The notes beneath the pieces are model-generated. The model worked only from the letters and a program-made list of their open reading frames with translations, did not search any database and was not told the DNA's origin. Below, in pieces: positions 18,024 to 26,235 of a stretch of DNA of 64,000 bases (positions are counted from its first letter, which is position 1; every line of letters starts with the position of its first letter). Source of the DNA: Acidovorax sp. NB1 (GTDB lineage: Bacteria; Pseudomonadota; Gammaproteobacteria; Burkholderiales; Burkholderiaceae_C); NCBI RefSeq assembly GCF_005405905.1, contig NZ_BJHU01000057.1:267543-331542 (forward strand), in the 5' to 3' direction. Both the position numbers and the translations under genes were made by a program.

Positions 18024-19145
18024 TTAGTCGGCGACGGCGGACTGGATCACCCCCCCCCCCAGGCACACGTCGCCGTCATACAGCACCGCACTCTGCCCCG
18101 GGGTGACTGCCCATTGGGCCTCCGGGAAAGCCAGTGCAAAGCCCTCGGGCACAGCCTCCAGACGGCAGGCCGCGTCTTGCTGGCGGTAGCGCGTCTTGGC
18201 GGCGTAGGCACCGGGCGCCGGGGCCTGGCCCGCGCACCAGCTCACGTCTTGCGCCACCAGGCGGTGCGACAGCAGCCAGGGGTGGTCATGCCCCTGCACC
18301 ACGCGCAGTGTGTTTTTCTCTAGGTCCTTGCGGGCCACAAACCAGGGCTCGTGTGCGCCACCGCCCCGCTGAGCGCCTTTTTCCTTCACCCCGCCAATAC
18401 CCAGCCCCTGGCGCTGGCCCAGGGTGTAGAAGGACAGGCCCACATGCTGGCCCAGCTTGCGCCCCCGGTCATCCAGGATGGGGCCGGGCGCGTGGCTGAT
18501 GTAGCGGTTCAAAAACTCGCGGAAGGGCCGCTCGCCAATGAAACAGATACCCGTCGAGTCCTTCTTCTTGGCATTGGGCAGGCCAATTTCCTCGGCGATG
18601 CGACGCACCTCGGTCTTGTGCAACTCGCCCACCGGGAACAAGGTCTTGGCCAGCTGCGCCTGGTTGAGGCGGTGCAGGAAGTAGCTCTGGTCCTTGCTGG
18701 GGTCCAGCCCCTTGAGCAGTTCGTGCAGGCCCGTGGCCGGGTTGTGCCGCACACGGGCGTAGTGCCCCGTGGCAATCTTCTCGGCGCCCAGGCGCATGGC
18801 GTGGTCGAGGAAGGCCTTGAACTTGATCTCGGCATTGCACAGCACATCGGGGTTGGGCGTGCGGCCCGCCTGGTACTCGCGCAGGAACTCCGCAAACACG
18901 CGGTCCTTGTAGTCGGCCGCGAAGTTCACATGCTCGATCTCGATGCCGATCACATCGGCCACGGCGGCTGCGTCCACGAAGTCGATGTTGGACGAGCAGT
19001 ATTCGCTGTCGTCATCGTCTTCCCAGTTTTTCATGAAGATGCCGACGACCTCATGGCCTTGCTTTTTGAGCAGGTGGGCGGTCACGGCCGAGTCCACGCC
19101 GCCGGAGAGGCCGACGACGACGCGCTGTTTGGTGGGTGCTGTCAT
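18024..19145 (-). CDS. mnmA: tRNA-uridine 2-sulfurtransferase MnmA
   Basis: MnmA thiolates U34 of Lys, Glu and Gln tRNAs using sulfur relayed from IscS/Tus proteins. The 373-residue product has the PP-loop ATP site SGGVDSAV near the N-terminus, the catalytic Cys of PNPDVLCNAEIKF, and the second Cys in DSTGICFIGERPF. The central motif KDQSYFLHRL and the beta-barrel C-terminal domain are also present. The last codons run through an 11-base G homopolymer (coding strand) encoding part of LGGGV, only about 10 codons before the stop. It follows the LysR gene by 17 bases on the same strand. Confidence 0.97.
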   Translation of the reverse strand: MTAPTKQRVVVGLSGGVDSAVTAHLLKKQGHEVVGIFMKNWEDDDDSEYCSSNIDFVDAAAVADVIGIEIEHVNFAADYKDRVFAEFLREYQAGRTPNPDVLCNAEIKFKAFLDHAMRLGAEKIATGHYARVRHNPATGLHELLKGLDPSKDQSYFLHRLNQAQLAKTLFPVGELHKTEVRRIAEEIGLPNAKKKDSTGICFIGERPFREFLNRYISHAPGPILDDRGRKLGQHVGLSFYTLGQRQGLGIGGVKEKGAQRGGGAHEPWFVARKDLEKNTLRVVQGHDHPWLLSHRLVAQDVSWCAGQAPAPGAYAAKTRYRQQDAACRLEAVPEGFALAFPEAQWAVTPGQSAVLYDGDVCLGGGVIQSAVAD

Positions 19146-19162
19146 TGCCCCAATTGTATTTT

Positions 19163-20083
19163 TCAGGCCGCCGTCGCCTTGCGCGGGCGCACAGAACGCG
19201 TAGCAACCAAGAGGTCATACAGCTGCTGCGCGGCCGGCGAGAGGGTTTTGCCCCGCCGCTTGATGAGCCCCATCTGCCGCGTGACGATGGGCTCCACCAG
19301 CGGAATGCTGACCAGGGTGGGGTGGTCCTTGCCCGGCATGGCCAGGCTGGGCACGGCCGCCACGCCCAGGCCCGCCTCCACCAGGCCGAGCAGCGTGGTC
19401 ACATGCTTGGCCTCGTAAAGGCACTGCGGCCGGTCGGGCACGTTGGCCAGCGCCAGGTCCATAAGCAGGCGGTTGCCCGAGGTCTTGCCCACCGACATGA
19501 AGTCGTGCTGGCCCAGCTCGGCCCAGCTCACCTTCTTGCGCCGCGCCAGCACATGGTCGCGCCGGCACGCGGCCACGAAGCGCTCAGCCAGCACAGGCTT
19601 GAATTCGATCTCGGCCTCCTGGCTGCCGATGAAGTTCAGGCCGAAGTCCGCGTCGCCCTGCGCCACGGCCACCAGCACCTCGTTGGCGCTGGCGTCGTGC
19701 ACCTTCACGCGGATCTTCGGAAACCGCTCGTGGTAGCGCTTGACCACCTGCGGCAGAAAGTAATACACGGCCGAGGGCACGCAGGCGATCGTCACCTCGC
19801 CCATACGCCGCGCCGCCACATCGCCCAGGCCCATGAGCATGCCGTCCAGGTCGTCGAGCCACACACGGGTCTTGCGTGCAAAGTCGCGGCCCACGGCCGT
19901 GAGCGTGACGCGGCGCGTGGTGCGATCAAGCAGGCGCACTCCCAGGGCTTCTTCGAGCTTGTCGATGCGGCGGCTGAACGCGGGCTGCGACAGGTGAATG
20001 GCTTCGGCCGCCGCACGAAAGCTCTGCAGCTCGGCCACCGCCGCAAAGGCCTGGATGTCGGCGAGGTCGAATTTGTTGTTCAT
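19163..20083 (-). CDS. LysR-family regulator, divergent to the PrpF-family gene
   Basis: A 306-residue LysR-type regulator. The HTH lies in the first 60 residues (FAAVAELQSFRAAAEAIHLS, then QPAFSRRIDKLEEALG). A type-2 periplasmic-binding-like effector domain follows. The ATG at 20083 is chosen because GGAGAA sits just upstream; a TTG 15 bases earlier is unlikely. It is transcribed away from the isomerase gene at 20274, the usual layout in which the regulator controls the divergent operon. Two imperfect 31-bp direct repeats lie between the two genes. The effector is probably an organic acid, by context only. Confidence 0.9.
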   Translation of the reverse strand: MNNKFDLADIQAFAAVAELQSFRAAAEAIHLSQPAFSRRIDKLEEALGVRLLDRTTRRVTLTAVGRDFARKTRVWLDDLDGMLMGLGDVAARRMGEVTIACVPSAVYYFLPQVVKRYHERFPKIRVKVHDASANEVLVAVAQGDADFGLNFIGSQEAEIEFKPVLAERFVAACRRDHVLARRKKVSWAELGQHDFMSVGKTSGNRLLMDLALANVPDRPQCLYEAKHVTTLLGLVEAGLGVAAVPSLAMPGKDHPTLVSIPLVEPIVTRQMGLIKRRGKTLSPAAQQLYDLLVATRSVRPRKATAA

Positions 20084-20132
20084 CAGGGCGTTCTCCAAGC
20101 GCTATTCAGGGTGTTTTCAGCGTTGCATGCCG

Positions 20133-20163
20133 TGCATCAAACGATCAGAACATTGCAATTCAC
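20133..20163. promoter_or_regulatory. regulatory repeat, copy 1 (LysR/isomerase intergenic region)
   Basis: This 31-bp segment starts TGCATCAA and ends ATTGCAATTCAC. It matches a second copy 78 bases downstream at about 24 of 31 positions. The location between divergent genes suggests a regulator binding site. Confidence 0.5.
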
Positions 20164-20210
20164 GGCCGTGATTGGAGCATGTACAAGCCGCCTGAGCCTA
20201 TTGCACAGCA

Positions 20211-20241
20211 TGCATCAATCATTGCCAACAATGCAATTCAC
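20211..20241. promoter_or_regulatory. regulatory repeat, copy 2 (LysR/isomerase intergenic region)
   Basis: Second copy of the 31-bp segment, starting TGCATCAA and ending AATGCAATTCAC. It contains the small inverted repeat CATTG-CCAA-CAATG. It ends 32 bases before the isomerase start codon, a position where a LysR activation site or promoter element would lie. Confidence 0.5.
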
Positions 20242-20273
20242 AGATCAGCGATGGCGCAGCACCATGCCGACCC

Positions 20274-21365
20274 ATGAGCACCAACATTCCTTGCGTTCTG
20301 ATGCGTGGCGGCACCTCCCGGGGGCCGTTCTTCCTGGCCGACTGGCTGCCACGCGACCCTGAAGCCCGCGACCGCACCCTGATCGCAGCCCTGGGCTCGC
20401 CGCACGAGCTGCAGATCGACGGCCTGGGCGGCGGTAACTCGCTGACCAGCAAGGTCGCCATCGTCTCGCGCTCCACGCAACCCGACTGCGATGTGGACTA
20501 CCTGTTTGCCCAGGTCAGCGTGCAGGAGGCCCGTGTGGACACCAGGCCCAACTGCGGCAACATGCTGGCCGGTGTGGGACCCTTTGCCATCGAGCAGGGA
20601 CTGGTGCCCGCTGACCACAAGGGTCAGACCACCACCGTGCGGGTCTACAACGTGAACACCCGCTCCCGCATCGACGTGCAGGTGTGCACGGCGGGTGGCC
20701 AGGTGCACTACGACGGCGATGTGCGCATTGACGGTGTGCAGGGCACGGCAGCCCCCGTGCTCATGAACTTCCTGGACGCCTGGGGCGCCGTCACCGGGCA
20801 GATCTTTCCCACCGGCCAGCGCATCGACACCATCCAGGGCCTGCAGGTCACCTGCATCGACGCAGCGCAGGTGATGGTGCTGGTGCGCGCCACTGACCTG
20901 GGCCTGCGCGGCGACGAGACACCGGCTGAACTGGATGCCAACACCGCCTTGCTCACCCGACTGGAGGCGCTGCGCCTCGAAGCCGGCCAACGCATGGGCA
21001 TGGGCGATGTGACGCACAGCGTGCTGCCCAAGCCGGTGATCGTGTCCCCAGGCACATCGCCGGGCAGTGTGGTGTCGCGCTACTTCACCCCCCACCAATG
21101 CCACCGCTCGCATGCCGTGACAGGCGCCATTGGCGTGGCGGCGGCCTCGGTGCTGCCGGGCACGGTGGCCACCGACGAACGGCATGCACCCAGCGCCGGA
21201 CTGCGCCGTGTGGAGGTGCAACACCCGGCAGGCCGCATCCAGGTGGAGGTGGAGCTCAGCGAGGTGGATGGCCAGTTCAAGCTGGTGCAGGCCGCGCTGG
21301 TGCGCACCGCCCGAAAGATTCTGGAAGGCACGCTGTTCGTTCCTGAAAGCGCTGCGGCGCACTGA
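20274..21365 (+). CDS. PrpF/GalD-family isomerase (4-oxalomesaconate tautomerase or aconitate isomerase type)
   Basis: The 363-residue product belongs to the PrpF family, which shifts double bonds in tricarboxylic or dicarboxylic acids by proton transfer (diaminopimelate-epimerase fold). Motifs are PCVLMRGGTSRGPFF at the N-terminus, IDGLGGGNSLTSKVAI, and RPNCGNMLAGVGPFAIEQGL with the conserved Cys. The overall length and motif set resemble GalD, the 4-oxalomesaconate tautomerase. However, the flanking genes are for tricarballylate oxidation (TcuA/TcuB), whose product is cis-aconitate. A cis/trans-aconitate isomerase role is therefore an attractive alternative. The assignment within the family is inference. 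Confidence 0.85.
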   Translation: MSTNIPCVLMRGGTSRGPFFLADWLPRDPEARDRTLIAALGSPHELQIDGLGGGNSLTSKVAIVSRSTQPDCDVDYLFAQVSVQEARVDTRPNCGNMLAGVGPFAIEQGLVPADHKGQTTTVRVYNVNTRSRIDVQVCTAGGQVHYDGDVRIDGVQGTAAPVLMNFLDAWGAVTGQIFPTGQRIDTIQGLQVTCIDAAQVMVLVRATDLGLRGDETPAELDANTALLTRLEALRLEAGQRMGMGDVTHSVLPKPVIVSPGTSPGSVVSRYFTPHQCHRSHAVTGAIGVAAASVLPGTVATDERHAPSAGLRRVEVQHPAGRIQVEVELSEVDGQFKLVQAALVRTARKILEGTLFVPESAAAH

Positions 21366-21452
21366 GTGCTTTTCCAGGCGCTGCTTGCGCAGCGCCCGTT
21401 CAAAGACTTCAACGATTTCGACGATTTCAACCATTACGACAGGAGACAAACC

Positions 21453-22451
21453 ATGACCCGTTTCATTCACTCCACCACGCGCCGCACAGCGCTGGCCACG
21501 GCTGCGCTGGCGCTCGCCTCCAGCGCCTTCTGGGCCGCCGGCACCGCCCACGCCGCCTACCCAGACAAGCCCATCACGCTGGTCGTGCCCACGGCTGCGG
21601 GCGGCGGCAACGACGGCATGGCGCGCGTCGTGGCCATCAAGCTCTCCACCCTGCTGGGCCAGCAGGTCATTGTGGAAAACAAGGCCGGAGCCAATGGCGC
21701 CATTGCGGCCGAATACGTGGCGCGCTCCGCACCGGACGGGCACACCATCCTGTTCGGCTACATAGGCACCCACGGCATGAGCCCCGCACTGCAGAAGCTG
21801 CGCTACGACCCGATCACGCAGTTCGAGCCCATCGGCATGGTGAGCTACTCGCCCACGCTGATGGTGGTCAATCCCAAGGTGCCTGCCAAGACGGTCAGCG
21901 ACTTTGTCGCGCTCACCAAGGCCAAGCCCAACGACTTCAACTACGCCTCGGCGGGCAACGGCACGGCCCCACACTTCTCGGCCGAGATCTTCAAGCTGGA
22001 AAGCGGCGCCCAGATGGCCCATGTGCCCTACCGGGGCGCGGCGCCCGCGATGAACGACACCATGGCCGGGCAGACGCAGGTGATGTTTCCCAGCCTGTTC
22101 TCTGCCTACCCGCACGTCAAGAACGGCAAGCTGCGCGCGCTGGCCCTGGCCGGGCCCAAGCGCTCGTCGCTGCTGCCCGATGTGCCCACGCTCGAAGAAG
22201 CAGGCGTCAAGGGTGTGGAGATCACCCAGTGGTACGCGCTGTTCGCGCCCGGCAAGACGCCGCGCCCCGTGATCGACCTGCTCAACAAGACCCTGAACAC
22301 AGCGCTGGCCGACAAGGACGTGGTGCGCCGCATCGAGGAACAAGGCGCCGTGGTGGACACCAGCACGCCCGAGCAACTGGCCCTGACCGTGAAGCAGGAA
22401 CTCGCCAAGTGGAAGGGCGTGGTGCTGAAAGCCCAGCTCACACCAGACTGA
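21453..22451 (+). CDS. Bug-family (TctC-like) solute receptor
   Basis: Periplasmic receptor of the Bug/tripartite tricarboxylate family, 332 residues. The start after AGGAGAC gives a signal peptide with a twin-Arg-like TTRRTALATAALALA and an A-x-A cleavage site (AHA). The mature protein begins AYPDKPITLVVPTAAGGGND. It continues with the family hallmarks EYVARSAPDGHTIL and YASAGNGTAPHFSAEIF. Such proteins bind carboxylates and deliver them to TctAB-type permeases or act as sensors. No permease gene is in the window. The position between the isomerase and porin genes suggests uptake of the same organic acid. Confidence 0.92.
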   Translation: MTRFIHSTTRRTALATAALALASSAFWAAGTAHAAYPDKPITLVVPTAAGGGNDGMARVVAIKLSTLLGQQVIVENKAGANGAIAAEYVARSAPDGHTILFGYIGTHGMSPALQKLRYDPITQFEPIGMVSYSPTLMVVNPKVPAKTVSDFVALTKAKPNDFNYASAGNGTAPHFSAEIFKLESGAQMAHVPYRGAAPAMNDTMAGQTQVMFPSLFSAYPHVKNGKLRALALAGPKRSSLLPDVPTLEEAGVKGVEITQWYALFAPGKTPRPVIDLLNKTLNTALADKDVVRRIEEQGAVVDTSTPEQLALTVKQELAKWKGVVLKAQLTPD

Positions 22452-22531
22452 CCGGTGCCTGAAAGGGAGGCCGAAAGGCCAGCGTGGGCACCACGCTGCC
22501 CATCCGTACATATCAACAACAGGAGACATGC

Positions 22532-23596
22532 ATGAAAACCATCGTGGCAGCGGCTTGCGCCGCATTCGCCGCCCACTGCGCCATGGCGCAAACCGCTGGC
22601 GTGACGCTGTACGGCGTGGTGGACCTGGGCGTGCGCAACGGCAGCGGCCTGTCCGCGTCCAACGCGCCTGCGGCCGGTTCCACCCACAGCCTGGGCAGCG
22701 GCATCCACACCACCAGCCGCTGGGGCCTGCGGGGCAGCGAAGACCTGGGCGGTGGCGCCAAGGCGCTGTTCAACCTGGAGAGCGGGCTCAACGCCGACAC
22801 CGGCGCACCCGCCAATGCCAGCAAATACTTCGACCGCGCATCCTGGGTGGGCCTGCAGGGCGGCTGGGGCACGCTGGCTCTGGGCCGGCAGACGACCACC
22901 CTCGCCGACGCCATCTCGCCGGTGGACCCGCTGGCGATGCGCTTTGCCAGTTTCAACCCCAACATCGGCGTGACGGCGCTGAGCCAGCACGGCCTGGGCA
23001 TCGAATACGGCAGCGCGGGCGCCAACTCGGGCTCGTACCGGCTGGACAATTCAGTGAAGTACACGGGCCGCTTCGGCGGTTTCACGGCACGCGCGATGTG
23101 GGGCATTGGCGAAGTCACATCGCAGGCCTCGGCCCTGTCGTCACGCGGCGTGGGCCTGGCCTGGGCTGCCGATGGCTTGGTGGTGTCGGGCGCGTACCAG
23201 AGCTTCAACGACGTGAACAAACGCTCACTGGACGGTAGCACCCTGGGCGCCGCATACCAGTGGGGCACGGTGCGCCTGGCCGCCAATGCAGGCCGCAACA
23301 AGGCCGAGACGGCCGCAGGCCGCTTCACCGTGCAGCGCGTGTTGTCGGCCGGTGGTACCTGGGCGGCCACACCCTGGGTGGACCTGACAGCGGCCTACTA
23401 CAAGGTGGACCGCTCGCGCACCGGCGCTGCCGATGACGGCTACGGCCGCCTGGTGGCGTTTGCCGAGTACAAGCTCTCGCGCCGCACCAAGGTGTATGCC
23501 GAGCTGGACAACACCCGCTGGCGCAACGGCTTCCAGGGCGCGGTCAACAAGGCGACCGCCACCGGCATCTCCGCCGGTGTGGTGCACACCTTCTGA
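22532..23596 (+). CDS. outer membrane porin (betaproteobacterial OmpC-like)
   Basis: A 354-residue trimeric-porin-type protein. The ATG at 22532 follows AGGAGACATG and gives a signal peptide ending AMA. The mature start QTAGVTLYGVVDLGVRNG is the standard opening of betaproteobacterial porins. Internal landmarks include SRWGLRGSEDLGGG, LNADTGAP and YFDRASWVGLQG. The C-terminus ends in Phe (SAGVVHTF), as needed for outer-membrane insertion. In this cluster it probably lets the organic acid substrate into the periplasm for the Bug receptor. Confidence 0.93.
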   Translation: MKTIVAAACAAFAAHCAMAQTAGVTLYGVVDLGVRNGSGLSASNAPAAGSTHSLGSGIHTTSRWGLRGSEDLGGGAKALFNLESGLNADTGAPANASKYFDRASWVGLQGGWGTLALGRQTTTLADAISPVDPLAMRFASFNPNIGVTALSQHGLGIEYGSAGANSGSYRLDNSVKYTGRFGGFTARAMWGIGEVTSQASALSSRGVGLAWAADGLVVSGAYQSFNDVNKRSLDGSTLGAAYQWGTVRLAANAGRNKAETAAGRFTVQRVLSAGGTWAATPWVDLTAAYYKVDRSRTGAADDGYGRLVAFAEYKLSRRTKVYAELDNTRWRNGFQGAVNKATATGISAGVVHTF

Positions 23597-23653
23597 GGCG
23601 CAACGCGGGGCGCGGTTGCACCGGCACTGGTGGGACTGTGCGACCATCGCCCC

Positions 23654-24604
23654 ATGGAACTGCGCCAGCTTCGCTACTTCGTCCGCATCGTCGAACTCGG
23701 CTCCATGGGCCGCGCTGCGCTCGACCTGCAGATGGTGCAGTCGGCCCTGAGCCAGCAGATCAGTCGGCTGGAGGGTGAGCTGAGCACCCGGCTTCTGCAG
23801 CGCACCAGCAAAGGCACTGTGCCCACCGAAGCCGGGCTGGCCTTTTTCCGCGAGGCGCAACTCACCCTGCGCCACGCCGACCAGGCGGCGCGCGCCGCGC
23901 GGCAGGCCCGGCTGTCAGGCACCGTGAGCGTGGGCCTGGCGCCCACCACGGCGTCGGTGCTGGGCGTGCCCCTGATGCGCGCCATGCGCGAGCGCTACCC
24001 CGATGTGCGGCTGCACATGGTCGAGAGCCTGTCGGGCCACCTCTCCAACATGCTCAACGCGCGCCAGCTGGACCTGGCCGTTTTGTTCGACACCCAGCCC
24101 GCGCGCCGCTGGAGCGTGCTGCCGCTGCTGGAGGAGCGCCTGTTCCTCATCCGCAGCGCCCACGGTGGCGCCAGCACCTTGCCCGCCACACTGCCTCGGC
24201 GCCTGCGCCTGGCCCAGCTCAAGGCCGAACCCCTCATCCTGCCCACCGGGCCGCACGGCCTGCGCAGCCGCATCGACGCCGCCTTTGCCACCGCCAAGGT
24301 GGTGCCGCAGGTGGCGATGGAGATCGACTCGCTGGCGATGCTGATGGACGCGGTGAACGCGGGCCTGGGCAGCACCCTGCAGCCCTGGGCGGCCGTGGGA
24401 CGCTACCCCGATGCCAGCGCCCGTTTTGACCTGGCGGAGTTGGCTGATACGCCTGCCAGCCGCCCGGCGGCACTGTGCAGCCTGTCGGACGATGAACTCT
24501 CGCCCGCCGCCCTGGCCACGCGCGTGGTGCTGGCAGATTGCGCACGCAGCCTGGTGCAGTCGGGCACGTGGGTAGGCGCCACGCTCGCGCCGCCTCTGCC
24601 TTAA
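23654..24604 (+). CDS. LysR-family regulator (TcuR-like)
   Basis: A 316-residue LysR regulator. The ATG at 23654 gives the standard opening MELRQLRYFVRIVELGS; an in-frame ATG 24 bases upstream is less likely. The HTH continues QSALSQQISRLEGELSTRLL. The effector domain follows to residue 300. It lies directly upstream of tcuA on the same strand, matching the arrangement in which TcuR activates tcuAB in response to tricarballylate. The name is by position and family only. Confidence 0.88.
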   Translation: MELRQLRYFVRIVELGSMGRAALDLQMVQSALSQQISRLEGELSTRLLQRTSKGTVPTEAGLAFFREAQLTLRHADQAARAARQARLSGTVSVGLAPTTASVLGVPLMRAMRERYPDVRLHMVESLSGHLSNMLNARQLDLAVLFDTQPARRWSVLPLLEERLFLIRSAHGGASTLPATLPRRLRLAQLKAEPLILPTGPHGLRSRIDAAFATAKVVPQVAMEIDSLAMLMDAVNAGLGSTLQPWAAVGRYPDASARFDLAELADTPASRPAALCSLSDDELSPAALATRVVLADCARSLVQSGTWVGATLAPPLP

Positions 24605-24735
24605 AACAGACCCTCACAGGTTCAACCCCATGCCAGGCCATCACGATCCGTGATGGCCCCTTGCCCGTTCGGGCCTGCCCATACCGGGGCGAAATTCCTA
24701 CAGTGGCGCCCAACCCCACGAACGGAAGCTCCCCG

Positions 24736-26235
24736 GTGCCTATCCCTCCCACTCCATCAGTCCCCGCGCCGCCCCCGGTTGATGTGCTGGTCATCGGCGG
24801 TGGCAACGCCGCCCTGTGCGCCGCCCTGATGGCGCGCGAAGCGGGCGCCAGCGTGCTGCTGCTCGAATCGGCCCCGCGCGCTTGGCGCGGCGGCAACTCG
24901 GCCCACACCCGCAATCTGCGCTGCATGCACGATGCGCCGCAAGATGTGCTGGTCGATGCCTACCCCGAAGAAGAGTTCTGGCAGGACCTGCTCAAGGTGA
25001 CGGGCGGGCTGACCAACGAACACCTGGCGCGCCTGGTGATCCGCGCATCGTCGAATTGCCGCCCGTGGATGCGCCGCCACGGCGTGCACTTTCAGCCCGC
25101 GCTGGCGGGCACGCTGCATGTGGCGCGCACCAATGCATTCTTCATGGGCGGCGGCAAGGCGCTGGTCAATGCCTACTACCGCAGCGCGGAGCAGCTGGGC
25201 GTGCAGATCCGCTACGAAGCGCCCGTGGAGCGCATCGAGATGGAAGGCCGCCGCTTCATCGCCGCGCACTTGGCGAACGGCGAGCGCATTGCCGCCAAGG
25301 CCTGCGTGCTGGCTGCGGGCGGCTTTGAATCGAACCGCGAGTGGCTGCGCGAAGCCTGGGGCCAGAACGAACGCGGCGAGTGGCCTGCGGACAACTTCCT
25401 GATCCGCGGCACGGCGTACAACAAGGGCGTGCTGCTCAAGCACCTGCTCGACGACCATGGCGCCGACCGCATTGGCGACCCCACGCAAGCGCACATGGTG
25501 GCCATCGACGCGCGCGCGCCGCTGTACGACGGCGGCATCTGCACACGCATCGACTGCGTGTCGCTGGGTGTGGTGGTCAACCGCCATGGCGAGCGCTTCT
25601 ACGACGAGGGCGAGGACTTCTGGCCCAAGCGTTATGCCATCTGGGGCCGTCTGGTGGCGCAGCAGCCGGGGCAGATTGGTTACTCCATCATCGACAGCAA
25701 GGCCATTGGCCGCTTCATGCCGCCCGTGTTCCCAGGCGTGAAGGCCGACACCCTGCCCGAGCTGGCGCAGAAGCTCGGCCTGCCCGTGGACACGTTCATG
25801 CACACGCTCGATGCCTACAACGCCGCCTGCCGCGTAGGCCAGTTTGACCACACCACGCTGGACGACTGCCACACCGAAGGCGTGGCGCCCGCCAAGACGC
25901 ACTGGGCCCGGCCCATCGACACCGGGCCGTTCTATGGCTACGCGCTCAAACCCGGCGTCACCTTCACCTACCTGGGGCTGCACACCGACGACACGGCTGC
26001 CGTGCGCTTTGACAACCAGCCCAGCCCCAACCTGTTTGTGGCGGGCGAAATGATGGCGGGCAACGTGCTGGGCAAGGGCTACACGGCCGGTGTGGGCATG
26101 AGCATCGGCACCGCGTTTGGCCGCATTGCGGGCACACAGGCGGCGCGTGCCGCCTTGGCATCAAAACAGGGCTTACCGCCTGATGGTATTGCCTCAATAG
26201 CTATTAAATCAGGAGCAAACCATGCAAACGCTTGA
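24736..26235 (+). CDS. tcuA: FAD-dependent tricarballylate dehydrogenase TcuA
   Basis: TcuA oxidises tricarballylate to cis-aconitate and hands electrons to TcuB. The product is a flavoprotein of about 499 residues related to fumarate reductase/succinate dehydrogenase flavoproteins. It has an N-terminal dinucleotide fold (VLVIGGGNAALCAALMAREAG), the FAD-binding segment RGGNSAHTRNLR, and a C-terminal FAD motif around NLFVAGEMMAGNVLGKGYTAG. GTG 24736 is used, preceded by a GGAAG sequence. The final ~25 codons (26161-26235) are formed largely by a dispersed repeat. The stop overlaps tcuB by 14 bases. Confidence 0.9.
   Translation: MPIPPTPSVPAPPPVDVLVIGGGNAALCAALMAREAGASVLLLESAPRAWRGGNSAHTRNLRCMHDAPQDVLVDAYPEEEFWQDLLKVTGGLTNEHLARLVIRASSNCRPWMRRHGVHFQPALAGTLHVARTNAFFMGGGKALVNAYYRSAEQLGVQIRYEAPVERIEMEGRRFIAAHLANGERIAAKACVLAAGGFESNREWLREAWGQNERGEWPADNFLIRGTAYNKGVLLKHLLDDHGADRIGDPTQAHMVAIDARAPLYDGGICTRIDCVSLGVVVNRHGERFYDEGEDFWPKRYAIWGRLVAQQPGQIGYSIIDSKAIGRFMPPVFPGVKADTLPELAQKLGLPVDTFMHTLDAYNAACRVGQFDHTTLDDCHTEGVAPAKTHWARPIDTGPFYGYALKPGVTFTYLGLHTDDTAAVRFDNQPSPNLFVAGEMMAGNVLGKGYTAGVGMSIGTAFGRIAGTQAARAALASKQGLPPDGIASIAIKSGANHANA
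26161..26211 (-). repeat. dispersed TATAGCTAT repeat, copy inside the 3' end of tcuA
   Basis: Read on the minus strand this contains ATAGCTATTGAGG and a GGCGGTAAGCC segment. It aligns with the ~50-bp element found at 36201, 38301, 39179 and 53761. Here it supplies the end of the tcuA coding frame and lies at the tcuB start. Confidence 0.55.
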
